This document shows, piece by piece, positions 1 to 7,589 of a stretch of 16,166 nt of DNA; the stretch's first letter is position 1, and every line of letters begins with the position of its first letter. A model generated the notes under the pieces. It had not been told where the DNA came from. It saw nothing but the letters and a program-made list of their open reading frames with translations, and did not search any database. Position numbers and translations under genes: made by a program. The DNA comes from Paracoccaceae bacterium. GTDB lineage: Bacteria; Pseudomonadota; Alphaproteobacteria; Rhodobacterales; Rhodobacteraceae. The stretch lies in the NCBI GenBank assembly GCA_011523445.1, contig WTGT01000328.1, forward strand, positions 1 to 16,166. Direction: 5' to 3'.

Positions 1-1
1 C

Positions 2-262
2 TGTTTGATTGACCGAAATGGTATACAACCGGAGCAAATCGGAATGATCCCCACACACCTTGCCGCCCTGATGAAAACCAACATCAATGTTCAGGAATTG
101 ACGGTCAAGGCCATCGTCGAGGAGAATCGGGAAAACATATTTCATGCCGCCATGATGGACCCTCACACCGCAGCTGAACTTGATCTGCAACAAATCTGGG
201 ACATGGTGAATGAATTGCTTGAAGTTCATGGTGAGTGGGTACCCAAATGGGCCAGGAGTTAG
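2..262 (+). CDS. GH4 family glycosidase, C-terminal fragment (alpha-galactosidase/alpha-glucosidase type)
   Basis: This is the last 86 codons of a gene that begins outside the window; the frame is open back to base 2. The first residues read C-L-I-D-R-N-G-I-Q-P. This is the conserved segment near the C-terminus of GH4 enzymes of the melibiase/alpha-glucosidase clade (Val-Asp-Arg-Asn-Gly-Ile-Gln-Pro). It is followed by the usual helical tail with A-A-L-x-x-T-N-I-N-V-Q-E-L-T and M-D-P-H-T-A-A. GH4 enzymes act in the cytoplasm and hydrolyse glycosides by an NAD- and divalent-metal-dependent redox mechanism. The NAD-binding and metal-binding parts are not visible here, so substrate specificity cannot be read. 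It lies 198 bp upstream of the GH2 gene on the same strand. It belongs to a different GH4 subgroup from the complete GH4 gene at 7590-8948, whose tail lacks the D-R-N-G-I-Q-P motif. Confidence 0.88.
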   Translation, partial: CLIDRNGIQPEQIGMIPTHLAALMKTNINVQELTVKAIVEENRENIFHAAMMDPHTAAELDLQQIWDMVNELLEVHGEWVPKWARS

Positions 263-284
263 ATACAATAACGGAAAAAATACA

Positions 285-368
285 ATGTATAATCCACAGA
301 TAGTAATCTTAGGCGATGGAAATACTGGTTGGATAGCCGCTCGGCATTTTGGAAAAAACATTTTATAA
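285..368 (+). pseudogene. Halogenase-like N-terminal remnant (27 codons)
   Basis: A short frame starts with ATG at 285 and stops at 366-368. Its product begins M-Y-N-P-Q-I-V-I-L-G-D-G-N-T-G-W-I-A-A-R. This fits the FAD-binding start of tryptophan-halogenase-like flavoproteins, whose family pattern is roughly I-V-I-x-G-G-G-T-A-G-W-x-A-A; the Trp after the third Gly is distinctive. The frame stops long before a functional protein (usually about 500 residues) and no continuation is recognisable before the GH2 gene at 461. A 26-codon frame from 361 is open but I cannot assign it. No clear ribosome binding site precedes the ATG. The best reading is a decayed, mostly deleted flavin-dependent halogenase-like gene. 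A chance resemblance or a small leader peptide is possible. The family assignment rests on about 20 residues read by eye. Confidence 0.4.
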
Positions 369-460
369 ATTGGGGAATGTCATAGGTCCTTTTTGGAGTA
401 ATCAAATCCATAATCATTGTTGGTTAGGATTCAGATTGTAACCTTAAGCTGAATGAAATT

Positions 461-2707
461 ATGAGAGAAGTACATCCATTTAATGATAATTGGCACTTTT
501 GGGCTAATTTCGAACCTGATTTGATCCACAATCCTGGGCAAGGCCAGAGCGTCAGGTTACCCCACAATGCAACAGATTTGCCCTACAACTATTTCGATGA
601 AACATCTTGGCATCAATCCTATTGCTATCAAAAGGTCTTTGCCTATGACGGTAAGTACGACCATCAGGTCAATACCATTTTATTTGAAGGTGCCATGGCC
701 AATACCAAGGTGTACCTGAACGGACATCACCTACTCACTCATACTGATGGATACACCCCTTTTGAAGCAATTATCAATTCCTACCTGAAAGTTGGAGACA
801 ATCTGCTTACGGTAGTTTTGGATGGCAGTGAAAACCCTGAAATTCCCCCATTTGGTGGATTGATTGATTACTTGACCTATGCCGGAATCTATCGAGATGT
901 CTGGTTCAAATCCGTTCCCAAGGTTTCAATCAGCGAGATAAAGGCAGAACCCCTGAATGTACTCGAGGAGCAAAAATCACTCAGGATTTGGTGCAGGTTG
1001 AACGGTACAGACAATTGTGGTTCAAAAATTGAAATGAGCCACATTCTACGGGATAGCGATGGGCATGTTGTTGCTGAAACAAACTCGGAGGTATCTGGAG
1101 AGGAAAATACCATTAAATTGGATGGATTGAAGAAAATCAGTTTATGGGATATCGAGAATCCAAACCTGTATGAATTGACCACAAGCATTTCAGTCGATTC
1201 TCACGAAGATACCATTAAAACCAGTATAGGTTTTCGTACGGCAGAATTTACATCCAAGGGCTTTATGTTGAACGGCAAACCGTTGAAAATCCTTGGTCTG
1301 AATCGCCATCAGGCCTATCCCTTTGAAGGTTATGCCATGGGACGGCGGGCTCAGGAAAAGGATGCCGAGATTTTAAAATTTGACCTGGGATGCAATCTGG
1401 TCCGGACTTCCCATTACCCTCAATCCACTTGGTTCATTGATCATTGTGACCGAATTGGTTTACTGGTATTTGAGGAAATCCCAGGATGGCAGCATATTGG
1501 TGGTACCCAATGGAAACAAAGAGCCATCGAGAATGTCGAAAAAATGATCAGGCGTGACTGGAATCATCCTTCAATAATCTTGTGGGGTGTGCGGATCAAT
1601 GAATCTCAAGATGATCATGATTTTTATTTGGAAACAAATTCCTTATCCAGAAAACTGGATTCAACCCGACAAACCGGGGGCGTGAGATACATTACCGACA
1701 GTGAATTCCTGGAAGATGTCTATACGATGAACGACTTTATTCAGGGCATGGAGGAACTTCCCGGTGTCAATCATCCCCAAATCCCCCTTAGAAAGCAGCA
1801 AGATGTTACCGGGTTGAACAGGTCCGTACCTTATCTGGTTACTGAATTCAACGGCCATACCTTTCCAACCAAAAGAACCGATCACGAACAACGTCAGGCA
1901 GAACATGTAACGCGATACCTGAATATCCTCGACAAGGCCTATGGAGATGATGAAATCTCGGGTTGCATCGGATGGTGTTTTGCGGATTACAATACCCACA
2001 AGGATTTTGGTGCAGGTGACCGGATTTGTCATCATGGTGTCATGGACATGTTCAGAAACCCCAAATTTGCCTCCTATGTTTACTCCAGTCAAAAATCACC
2101 ACTGTTAAAAACAGTATTGAAACCGGTTACACATTGGGCCAGAGGAGAAAGAAATATTGGAGGAGTTCTGCCTTTGATTATTCTTACCAATTGCGATTAC
2201 GTTGAGTTGCTATACGGTTCAGACCTTTCCGCCATTGAATATCCCAACAGGGAACGTTTTCCCAATTTACCACATCCCCCCGTTATCTTTGATCACAAAT
2301 CCTTTGATGAAGAGGAAATGGGGCATTGGAAAAAGGAATGGGAGAATGTAACTTTCAAAGGATATGTTGGAGATGAAGAGGTAATCTCCTACTCAATGGT
2401 TGGCAACCCGGTTGCTGACAGAATGGAAGTTGCTCCTGACTGGAGATGGTTAAAGTCCGAGGAAAACGATGAAACCCGTATAGTTGTCAAGGCACTGGAT
2501 CAAATCGGAAATACCTTGCCACATTTTGATGATCCCCTGTCTATAACGATTTCGGAAAATGGTCAGTTAATTGGTCCGGACATGATCAATTTTCGGGGTG
2601 GTATTGCTACCTTCTGGGTAAGGTCCACCAACAAGAAGGGGCAACTCAAGATTAATTTAAAAACCCCAAGATTTTCCAATGCATCATGTCTGTTATATGT
2701 AATTTAA
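461..2707 (+). CDS. GH2 family beta-glycosidase (beta-galactosidase/beta-glucuronidase-like)
   Basis: A 748-residue protein with the GH2 domain order. A sugar-binding jelly roll spans about 1-155, with G-A-M-A-N-T-K-V-Y-L-N-G at 77-88 and Y-A-G-I-Y-R-D-V-W at 140-148. An immunoglobulin-like domain follows to about 265, then a TIM barrel to about 545 and a C-terminal beta-rich region. The predicted acid/base is Glu381 in R-I-N-E-S and the predicted nucleophile is Glu462 in V-T-E-F-N-G-H. N-R-H-Q-A-Y-P at 281-287 is the usual barrel-entry motif. No signal peptide is visible, so it should work in the cytoplasm on imported oligosaccharides. The substrate is not readable: galactoside, glucuronide or another beta-glycoside are all possible. 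ATG 461 is chosen because the conserved F-N-D-N-W-H-F-W motif begins at residue 7, although the upstream ribosome binding site is weak. The importer genes follow downstream on the same strand, which supports a role in oligosaccharide breakdown. Confidence 0.9.
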   Translation: MREVHPFNDNWHFWANFEPDLIHNPGQGQSVRLPHNATDLPYNYFDETSWHQSYCYQKVFAYDGKYDHQVNTILFEGAMANTKVYLNGHHLLTHTDGYTPFEAIINSYLKVGDNLLTVVLDGSENPEIPPFGGLIDYLTYAGIYRDVWFKSVPKVSISEIKAEPLNVLEEQKSLRIWCRLNGTDNCGSKIEMSHILRDSDGHVVAETNSEVSGEENTIKLDGLKKISLWDIENPNLYELTTSISVDSHEDTIKTSIGFRTAEFTSKGFMLNGKPLKILGLNRHQAYPFEGYAMGRRAQEKDAEILKFDLGCNLVRTSHYPQSTWFIDHCDRIGLLVFEEIPGWQHIGGTQWKQRAIENVEKMIRRDWNHPSIILWGVRINESQDDHDFYLETNSLSRKLDSTRQTGGVRYITDSEFLEDVYTMNDFIQGMEELPGVNHPQIPLRKQQDVTGLNRSVPYLVTEFNGHTFPTKRTDHEQRQAEHVTRYLNILDKAYGDDEISGCIGWCFADYNTHKDFGAGDRICHHGVMDMFRNPKFASYVYSSQKSPLLKTVLKPVTHWARGERNIGGVLPLIILTNCDYVELLYGSDLSAIEYPNRERFPNLPHPPVIFDHKSFDEEEMGHWKKEWENVTFKGYVGDEEVISYSMVGNPVADRMEVAPDWRWLKSEENDETRIVVKALDQIGNTLPHFDDPLSITISENGQLIGPDMINFRGGIATFWVRSTNKKGQLKINLKTPRFSNASCLLYVI

Positions 2708-2859
2708 GCTCTCTTCGAGCCTGAATTATTAGTCACACTGCTGGGGGTATTTCATGTAGTTTTCCCTTTTTTCACGGGCTCCGGCGTATCAGGAAGCGAC
2801 ATGCTGTTAATTGTGACCACCCCAACGAACTCGCCAAGGTTAAATATGATTGAGGCCTA

Positions 2860-2931
2860 AGCAATACGTAAAGGCCAACTGCTTTGCATGAATTCGTATT
2901 GCTGAAAATTTACTAATGCAAATTGTGCAAA
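2860..2931. promoter_or_regulatory. Nested inverted and direct repeats upstream of the importer operon
   Basis: The 287-bp gap between the GH2 gene and the binding-protein start holds several overlapping repeats. A perfect 9-bp inverted repeat, AGCAATACG at 2860-2868 and CGTATTGCT at 2895-2903, has 26 nt between its arms. A second inverted repeat, TTTGCAT at 2883-2889 and ATGCAAA at 2916-2922, interlocks with it. TGCAAA also recurs as a direct repeat at 2917-2922 and 2926-2931. Clusters like this just upstream of a sugar importer commonly bind a repressor or activator, but no regulator is encoded in the window and I cannot name one. I see no convincing -35/-10 pair. Confidence 0.35.
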
Positions 2932-2994
2932 GATGGTATATGTTCGTGATTTCTTTTACCAACTTTGAACTTTGAATTTATTATAGGAAAGAAA

Positions 2995-4272
2995 ATGAAG
3001 TCTTTAAAATTAATTTCGATTAGGTCCTTCCTTGCCACCCTGATTCTATCAATCGGTGGATCAATGGCTTCGGCTGCTGAACTGAGATACGTCTCCGGTG
3101 CCGTGGGTAACGCCATTGAGGTTTTTCAAACCTTGGTCAAGCCATGGGAAGAAGCTACGGGTCATTCGGTAACTCTCGTTCCAATGCCAGCTTCAACCAC
3201 TGACCAGTTTGGCCAATACAGGCTTTGGCTTGCTGCAGGAAACGCCGATATTGATCTATATCAAACTGATGTGATCTGGGCACCTCAACTGGCTGATCAA
3301 TTCATTGATCTGACAGAACATGCCCAAGACCTTAGTCCGCTCCATTTTCCATCAATCATTGAATCACAAACCGTTGATGGCAAACTTGTAGCACTTCCCA
3401 TTTTTACCGATGCACCAGCACTCTATTATCGCAAGGATTTATTGGAAAAGCATGGTCAACCTGTTCCATCGACTTGGGAACAATTAACTGAAGTAGCCCA
3501 GATTGTTCAAGATGCCGAAAGAAGTGAAGGCAACGACGATATTTGGGGATTTGTATGGCAGGGGAATGCCTATGAAGGTTTGACCTGTGATGCCTTGGAA
3601 TGGGTTAAATCATTCGGTGGTGGCCAAATTGTTGAACCGGATGGTACAATCTCGATCAACAATCCCCAAGCAATTGCAGCATTGGAACTGGCTTCGACCT
3701 GGCCTGGAACCATTTCTCCACCGGGAGTTCTTGCCTATCAGGAAGAGGAAGCCCGTGGAGTCTGGCAAACGGGCAACGCTGTCTTCATGAGGAATTGGCC
3801 TTATGCCTATTCTTTGGGTAATGGTGATGACTCTGCCGTCAAGGGACTATTTGATGTAACAACCCTGCCCACTGGCGGTGGACATGACACTTCAGCTGCT
3901 ACCTTGGGTGGATGGAATGTTGCAGTATCCAAATATTCCGAAAACCAGGAAGCTGCCATTTCACTGGCAAGATATCTTGCCGGTCCGGAAGCACAGAAGA
4001 CCCGAACATTGGTGGCATCAAACTTGCCGACCATCATCTCCCTTTATGAGGATGAGGATATCGCAAGGGAACAACCCATTATTCCTCGCTGGAAGGATGT
4101 CTTCTTGCAGGCAGTACCTCGTCCTTCGGCTCCTACCAAAATCAAATACAATGAAGTTTCAGCTAAATTCTGGTCGGCTGTACACAATACCCTTTCCGGG
4201 GATGGATCCGCTGCAGAAAACCTGGAACTCCTAGAGTTTGAACTTGAAGAGTTGAAAGGCTCAGGCTGGTAA
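2995..4272 (+). CDS. ABC transporter sugar-binding protein, family 1 (ThuE/AglE-like)
   Basis: The periplasmic solute-binding component of a carbohydrate ABC importer, 425 residues. The start is set at ATG 2995 because AGGAAAG lies just upstream and a classic signal peptide follows: Lys residues near the N-terminus, a hydrophobic stretch at about 12-22, and A-S-A at 25-27 with probable cleavage before Ala28. A TTG 30 bp upstream in frame is less likely. The mature start L-R-Y-V-S-G-A-V-G-N and the pattern Y-R-L-W-L-A-A-G-N-A-D-I-D-L-Y-Q-T-D-V fit the trehalose/maltose-type binding proteins of rhizobia. The ligand is probably a di- or oligosaccharide; alpha-glucoside is a reasonable guess given the neighbouring GH4 enzyme. 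No lipobox Cys is seen, so the protein should be soluble in the periplasm. Two permease genes and an ATPase gene follow in order. Confidence 0.92.
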   Translation: MKSLKLISIRSFLATLILSIGGSMASAAELRYVSGAVGNAIEVFQTLVKPWEEATGHSVTLVPMPASTTDQFGQYRLWLAAGNADIDLYQTDVIWAPQLADQFIDLTEHAQDLSPLHFPSIIESQTVDGKLVALPIFTDAPALYYRKDLLEKHGQPVPSTWEQLTEVAQIVQDAERSEGNDDIWGFVWQGNAYEGLTCDALEWVKSFGGGQIVEPDGTISINNPQAIAALELASTWPGTISPPGVLAYQEEEARGVWQTGNAVFMRNWPYAYSLGNGDDSAVKGLFDVTTLPTGGGHDTSAATLGGWNVAVSKYSENQEAAISLARYLAGPEAQKTRTLVASNLPTIISLYEDEDIAREQPIIPRWKDVFLQAVPRPSAPTKIKYNEVSAKFWSAVHNTLSGDGSAAENLELLEFELEELKGSGW

Positions 4273-4293
4273 TTCCTGAACACAATTAACTTA

Positions 4294-4322
4294 TTTGGCC
4301 AGGCTTGGATAGTCTGGCCAAA
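4294..4322 (+). repeat. Intercistronic hairpin after the binding-protein gene
   Basis: TTTGGCCAG (4294-4302) and CTGGCCAAA (4314-4322) form a perfect 9-bp stem with an 11-nt loop. It starts 21 nt after the binding-protein stop codon and ends 46 nt before the first permease. No run of T follows, so it is not a standard intrinsic terminator. In binding-protein-dependent ABC operons such stems often protect the upstream message from 3' decay or cause partial termination, so that the binding protein exceeds the permeases. That role here is inferred. Confidence 0.6.
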
Positions 4323-4368
4323 CCTTTGAAATAGGCTGAACCTAAGCCAAGGATGATATACCTCACCA

Positions 4369-5319
4369 ATGTTTGATTTTAGCAAGGAACTGGACCTGGA
4401 AGCCCAACGAAGGCGAGCCGCGTTCTATTTTCTTGCCCCCATGATAATTGCACTGTTCTGTGTTGCAGCCTGGCCACTGCTTCGGACCATCTACTTTTCA
4501 TTTACAGATACATCCCTGACAAATCTATACGGTGGAGAATGGATCGGTTTTGACAACTATCTTCAGCGAAGGGAGTTGAGTTCAGGACGCGTTATCTGGC
4601 GGGGAACTCTAGTTGACCCTGCTTGGTGGAATGCCGTTTGGAATACTGTCCGTTTTTCAGTTATTTCCGTATTTTTTGAAACGGTTTTTGGCTTGGGTAT
4701 CGCCCTTGTCCTGAATGCCGAGTTCAGGGGTCGGGGTTGGGTAAGGGCTGCAATACTTATCCCCTGGGCCATACCGACAATCGTTTCGGCAAAAATGTGG
4801 GCCTGGATGCTCAATGACCAGTTCGGTATAATCAATGATATTTTGGTCAGAATTGGTATCCTCGAAAGAGGTATAGCCTGGACGGCTTCAATTGATACAG
4901 CCATGACGGCTGTACTTATCGTTGATATCTGGAAAACGACCCCGTTCATGGCCCTGCTATGTCTAGCAGGTTTGCAAATGATTCCTAGGGATATTTACGA
5001 GGCCGCCAAAATTGATGGTGTACATCCCCTGAAGGTGTTTTGGAAAATAACACTTCCACTTGTCCGGCCAGCGTTAATGGTTGCCGTGATATTCCGTATG
5101 CTTGATGCATTGCGAATCTTTGACTTGATTTATGTCCTAACCCCGAACTCCAAGGCAACCAAAACCATGTCCGTGATCAGCCGGGAAAACTTGATAGATT
5201 TTGACAAGTTTGCCTATGGTTCTGCCCAGTCAACACTATTGTTTGCGATTATTGCCATATTTGTTTCGCTTTATATCTGGCTCGGCAAAGTCAATTTGAG
5301 TGGTGAGGGTAATCAATGA
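4369..5319 (+). CDS. Sugar ABC transporter permease, MalF/ThuF type
   Basis: First inner-membrane permease of the importer, 316 residues. After a short charged cytoplasmic N-terminus, hydrophobic segments are visible at about 18-40, 93-115, 127-147, 178-202, 233-255 and 286-305, giving the six-segment MalF/ThuF form. The cytoplasmic EAA loop, which docks to the ATPase, reads Y-E-A-A-K-I-D-G at 210-217 followed by P-L-V-R-P-A-L-M at 230-237. ATG 4369 gives the conserved N-terminus and has AAGGA about 15 nt upstream, a little far for a ribosome binding site. The last four bases overlap the start of the second permease (ATGA), so the two are probably translationally coupled and form a heterodimer. 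Confidence 0.92.
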   Translation: MFDFSKELDLEAQRRRAAFYFLAPMIIALFCVAAWPLLRTIYFSFTDTSLTNLYGGEWIGFDNYLQRRELSSGRVIWRGTLVDPAWWNAVWNTVRFSVISVFFETVFGLGIALVLNAEFRGRGWVRAAILIPWAIPTIVSAKMWAWMLNDQFGIINDILVRIGILERGIAWTASIDTAMTAVLIVDIWKTTPFMALLCLAGLQMIPRDIYEAAKIDGVHPLKVFWKITLPLVRPALMVAVIFRMLDALRIFDLIYVLTPNSKATKTMSVISRENLIDFDKFAYGSAQSTLLFAIIAIFVSLYIWLGKVNLSGEGNQ

Positions 5320-6155
5320 CCCGAACACCGTGGGAATGGACAAAACTTATTGGGTTTTACGCATTGGTTGTTGTCATTGTTGTCATTTCGATTTTCCCTT
5401 TTTACTATGCAATTCTGACCTCGTTCAAATCTGGCACCGCCATTTTCGAGATAAATTATTTCCCCGTGGATTTTTCAGTCCAGAACTACATCACTGTTAT
5501 GACTGGTCGTAATTTTGTCCGTAGCGTTATCAATTCTGTCTATATTTCTGGATTTACCGTATTACTTGCCCTGTTTTTGGCAGTTACTGCCTCATATGCA
5601 TTGAGTCGGGTTCGATTTCGGGGGCGTTCCCTGCTCCTGATTACCATATTGGGCGTTTCAATGTTTCCGCAGATCGCCGTACTAGCCGGATTATTTGAAC
5701 TAATCCGTTTCTTGGGAATATACAACACTCCATGGGCAATGGTCTTGAGCTATACAATTTTTACCCTGCCCTTTACGGTTTGGGTCCTCACAACGTTCAT
5801 GCGCGACCTGCCAATTGAAATCGAGGAGGCCGCCATAATTGATGGAGCTACTCCCTGGAATATAATTACAAAGGTATTTATGCCACTACTATGGCCTGCT
5901 TTGGTAACCACAGGTTTGCTGGCATTCATTGGTGCATGGAACGAATTTCTTTTTGCTTTGACCTTCACCATTTCCGAAACGCAAAGAACTGTCCCGGTGG
6001 CCATTGCCTTATTGTCCGGAGCTTCTGAACAGGAAATACCCTGGGGACCAATCATGGCTGCATCGGTTATTGTTACAGTACCTTTGGTTATACTGGTCCT
6101 GATATTCCAGAGAAAAATTGTTGCCGGTCTCACTGCTGGTGGTGTCAAAGGTTAG
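5316..6155 (+). CDS. Sugar ABC transporter permease, MalG/ThuG type
   Basis: Second inner-membrane permease, 279 residues, with six likely membrane segments (about 11-33, 72-95, 105-128, 138-160, 196-216 and 245-265). The EAA motif reads E-E-A-A-I-I-D-G-A-T-P at 170-180, followed by P-L-L-W-P-A-L. The C-terminus ends G-L-T-A-G-G-V-K-G, typical of MalG/ThuG proteins. It starts inside the stop codon of the preceding permease gene (ATGA overlap) and ends 16 bp before the ATPase start. It should pair with the upstream permease to form the transmembrane channel. The family is clear; the transported sugar is not. Confidence 0.93.
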   Translation: MTRTPWEWTKLIGFYALVVVIVVISIFPFYYAILTSFKSGTAIFEINYFPVDFSVQNYITVMTGRNFVRSVINSVYISGFTVLLALFLAVTASYALSRVRFRGRSLLLITILGVSMFPQIAVLAGLFELIRFLGIYNTPWAMVLSYTIFTLPFTVWVLTTFMRDLPIEIEEAAIIDGATPWNIITKVFMPLLWPALVTTGLLAFIGAWNEFLFALTFTISETQRTVPVAIALLSGASEQEIPWGPIMAASVIVTVPLVILVLIFQRKIVAGLTAGGVKG

Positions 6156-6171
6156 ATTTGGAGATTGCTTA

Positions 6172-7176
6172 ATGGCGGAAATTATCCTTAAAAACGTTAC
6201 CAAATCCTTCGGTCAGATTGAAGTCATCAAGGGTGTGGATCTCTTAATCAAAAAAGGAGAATTCATGGTTTTTGTCGGGCCTTCGGGGTGTGGCAAATCC
6301 ACCATGCTGCGACTGATCTCTGGGCTTGAAAGCATTACCACGGGAGAAATGACCTTTGATGGTGAGGTCGTAAACAATGTCATCCCTTCCAAGCGTGGAA
6401 TTGCCATGGTGTTTCAATCCTATGCCCTCTACCCACACATGAATGTCTATAATAACATGGCGTTTGGAATGAAACTTGCCAAATCTGGTACAGACGACAT
6501 AAAGCAGAGGGTTGAAGAGGCTGCCAAACTACTTCAGATCGAACATTTACTGGATCGACTTCCAAAACAACTTTCAGGGGGCCAAAGGCAAAGAGTGGCC
6601 ATAGGCCGAGCCATCGTTCGGGATCCACGAGTATTCCTTTTTGATGAACCTCTATCCAACCTGGATGCGGCTCTAAGGGTGGCTACGCGATTGGAAATTG
6701 CCAAACTTCATCACGATATGGGTGATGTCACGATGATTTATGTAACCCATGACCAGGTTGAAGCCATGACCTTGGCTGACAGAATCTGTGTATTGCGGGA
6801 TGGTTATGTCGAACAGGTTGGAACTCCATCAGAACTATATGAAAAGCCGGATTCGATTTTTGTTGCAGGATTTATCGGCTCTCCCAAGATGAATTTTCTT
6901 GATGGGGAGTTTGCGGATGCGTTTGATTGCACCACTCTTGGAATACGGTCCGAGCATATTGATTTTTGTGATGAAAATCCCGTCTGGCAAGGTGAAGTGG
7001 TACACACCGAAGACGTAGGATCCGACAATTACATTTTTGTGGAAATCGGTACCAAGGAACCATTGATTGTACGAAGTCCTGGTAGAAAAGGTTCAGAATA
7101 TGGCAGGAAAGTTGGTTTAAAACCCCAGGACCAACATTTGCATCGTTTCGATCGTGAGGGCCGTCCAATAAGGTAA
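6172..7176 (+). CDS. Sugar ABC transporter ATPase, MalK family (AglK/ThuK-like)
   Basis: The ATP-hydrolysing subunit that powers the importer, 334 residues. All motifs are present: Walker A G-P-S-G-C-G-K-S at 36-43, Q-loop Gln82, signature L-S-G-G-Q at 134-138, Walker B V-F-L-F-D-E at 154-159, and switch His193 in V-T-H-D-Q. The stretch A-L-R-V-A-T-R-L-E-I after the D-loop is what I recall from AglK/ThuK proteins. The C-terminal regulatory (TOBE) part is present but short; MalK itself is about 370 residues. The start is ATG 6172, with GGAG 8 nt upstream; an in-frame ATG at 6118 inside the preceding permease gene would add 18 residues with no family match. It is the last gene of the binding-protein/permease/permease/ATPase set. 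Confidence 0.93.
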   Translation: MAEIILKNVTKSFGQIEVIKGVDLLIKKGEFMVFVGPSGCGKSTMLRLISGLESITTGEMTFDGEVVNNVIPSKRGIAMVFQSYALYPHMNVYNNMAFGMKLAKSGTDDIKQRVEEAAKLLQIEHLLDRLPKQLSGGQRQRVAIGRAIVRDPRVFLFDEPLSNLDAALRVATRLEIAKLHHDMGDVTMIYVTHDQVEAMTLADRICVLRDGYVEQVGTPSELYEKPDSIFVAGFIGSPKMNFLDGEFADAFDCTTLGIRSEHIDFCDENPVWQGEVVHTEDVGSDNYIFVEIGTKEPLIVRSPGRKGSEYGRKVGLKPQDQHLHRFDREGRPIR

Positions 7177-7589
7177 GTACCAGGATTTTCCATCAAAATT
7201 CCAACAGCATATAATTGACAAAATTGTTATATCTGGGTTTTGGCTTCTCAACAGCCTCTTGCTGGAGGTTGGGAGCCCAATGTATAGATTGGTAGGAAAC
7301 GCTTTAGAGTTAGAGTTATAAAAGTCTAATCAAGTCTGCCCTGCCATCTTGAAACTTTTTCATATTTTTTGTGTGTTCTGAGTAACAAGTTTTTATTGTA
7401 TATAAAGGCCTGCTTCATTATATTTTTCCCGAGCGTGTTGGTCTGGGGTTATGCCAATTATCGATCATGATTTGCGTTACGATCAGTCATTAGGAATTTC
7501 TAGACCATTTGCTCCTTCTAAATCTTATGGAAAAGGCAGTTTGTCTTTCCTGAGAATTAAATCCAAACATCGAAACAGAGGAATAAATT
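7177..7589. other. Intergenic gap between importer ATPase and GH4 gene
   Basis: No gene is supported in these 413 bp. A 75-codon frame starting at 7451 runs into the GH4 gene out of frame and resembles nothing. The stretch holds one strong hairpin (7242-7277). AT-rich sequence around 7355-7430 includes TATATAAAGG near 7400 and could carry the GH4 promoter, but I cannot place a good -35 box. AAACGCTTT at about 7288-7296 is a weak 3+3 palindrome reminiscent of LacI-type operators. The ribosome binding site AGAGGA at 7577-7582 belongs to the GH4 gene. Confidence 0.5.
7242..7277 (+). terminator. Hairpin downstream of the importer operon, possible terminator
   Basis: GGC (7242-7244) pairs with GCC (7275-7277). 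After a single bulged T, TCTCAAC (7246-7252) pairs with GTTGGGA (7268-7274) using one T-G wobble. This makes a stem of about ten pairs, with a small inner CTC/GAG pairing. It lies about 65 nt past the ATPase stop codon. No T-run follows, so if it ends transcription it is not a textbook intrinsic terminator. It could instead stabilise the 3' end or separate importer and GH4 expression. Confidence 0.4.

Noticed and set aside
361..441. A 26-codon frame (F-Y-K-L-G-N-V-I-G-P...) following the halogenase-like fragment in another frame.
   Set aside because: It could be a frameshifted continuation, but I cannot align it with the halogenase family and it ends before GH2. I left it unassigned.
2708..2857. 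The GH2 reading frame stays open for 50 further codons after its stop and encodes a hydrophobic, Gly/Ser-rich stretch.
   Set aside because: It might be a transporter remnant, but I could not match it to a family. Fifty open codons is within chance for this composition, and there is no start or ribosome binding site. GH2 already has a normal length.
7288..7296. AAACGCTTT as a LacI-type operator for the GH4 gene.
   Set aside because: Only three bases pair on each side and the centre does not fit the usual central CG symmetry; too weak to list as a site.
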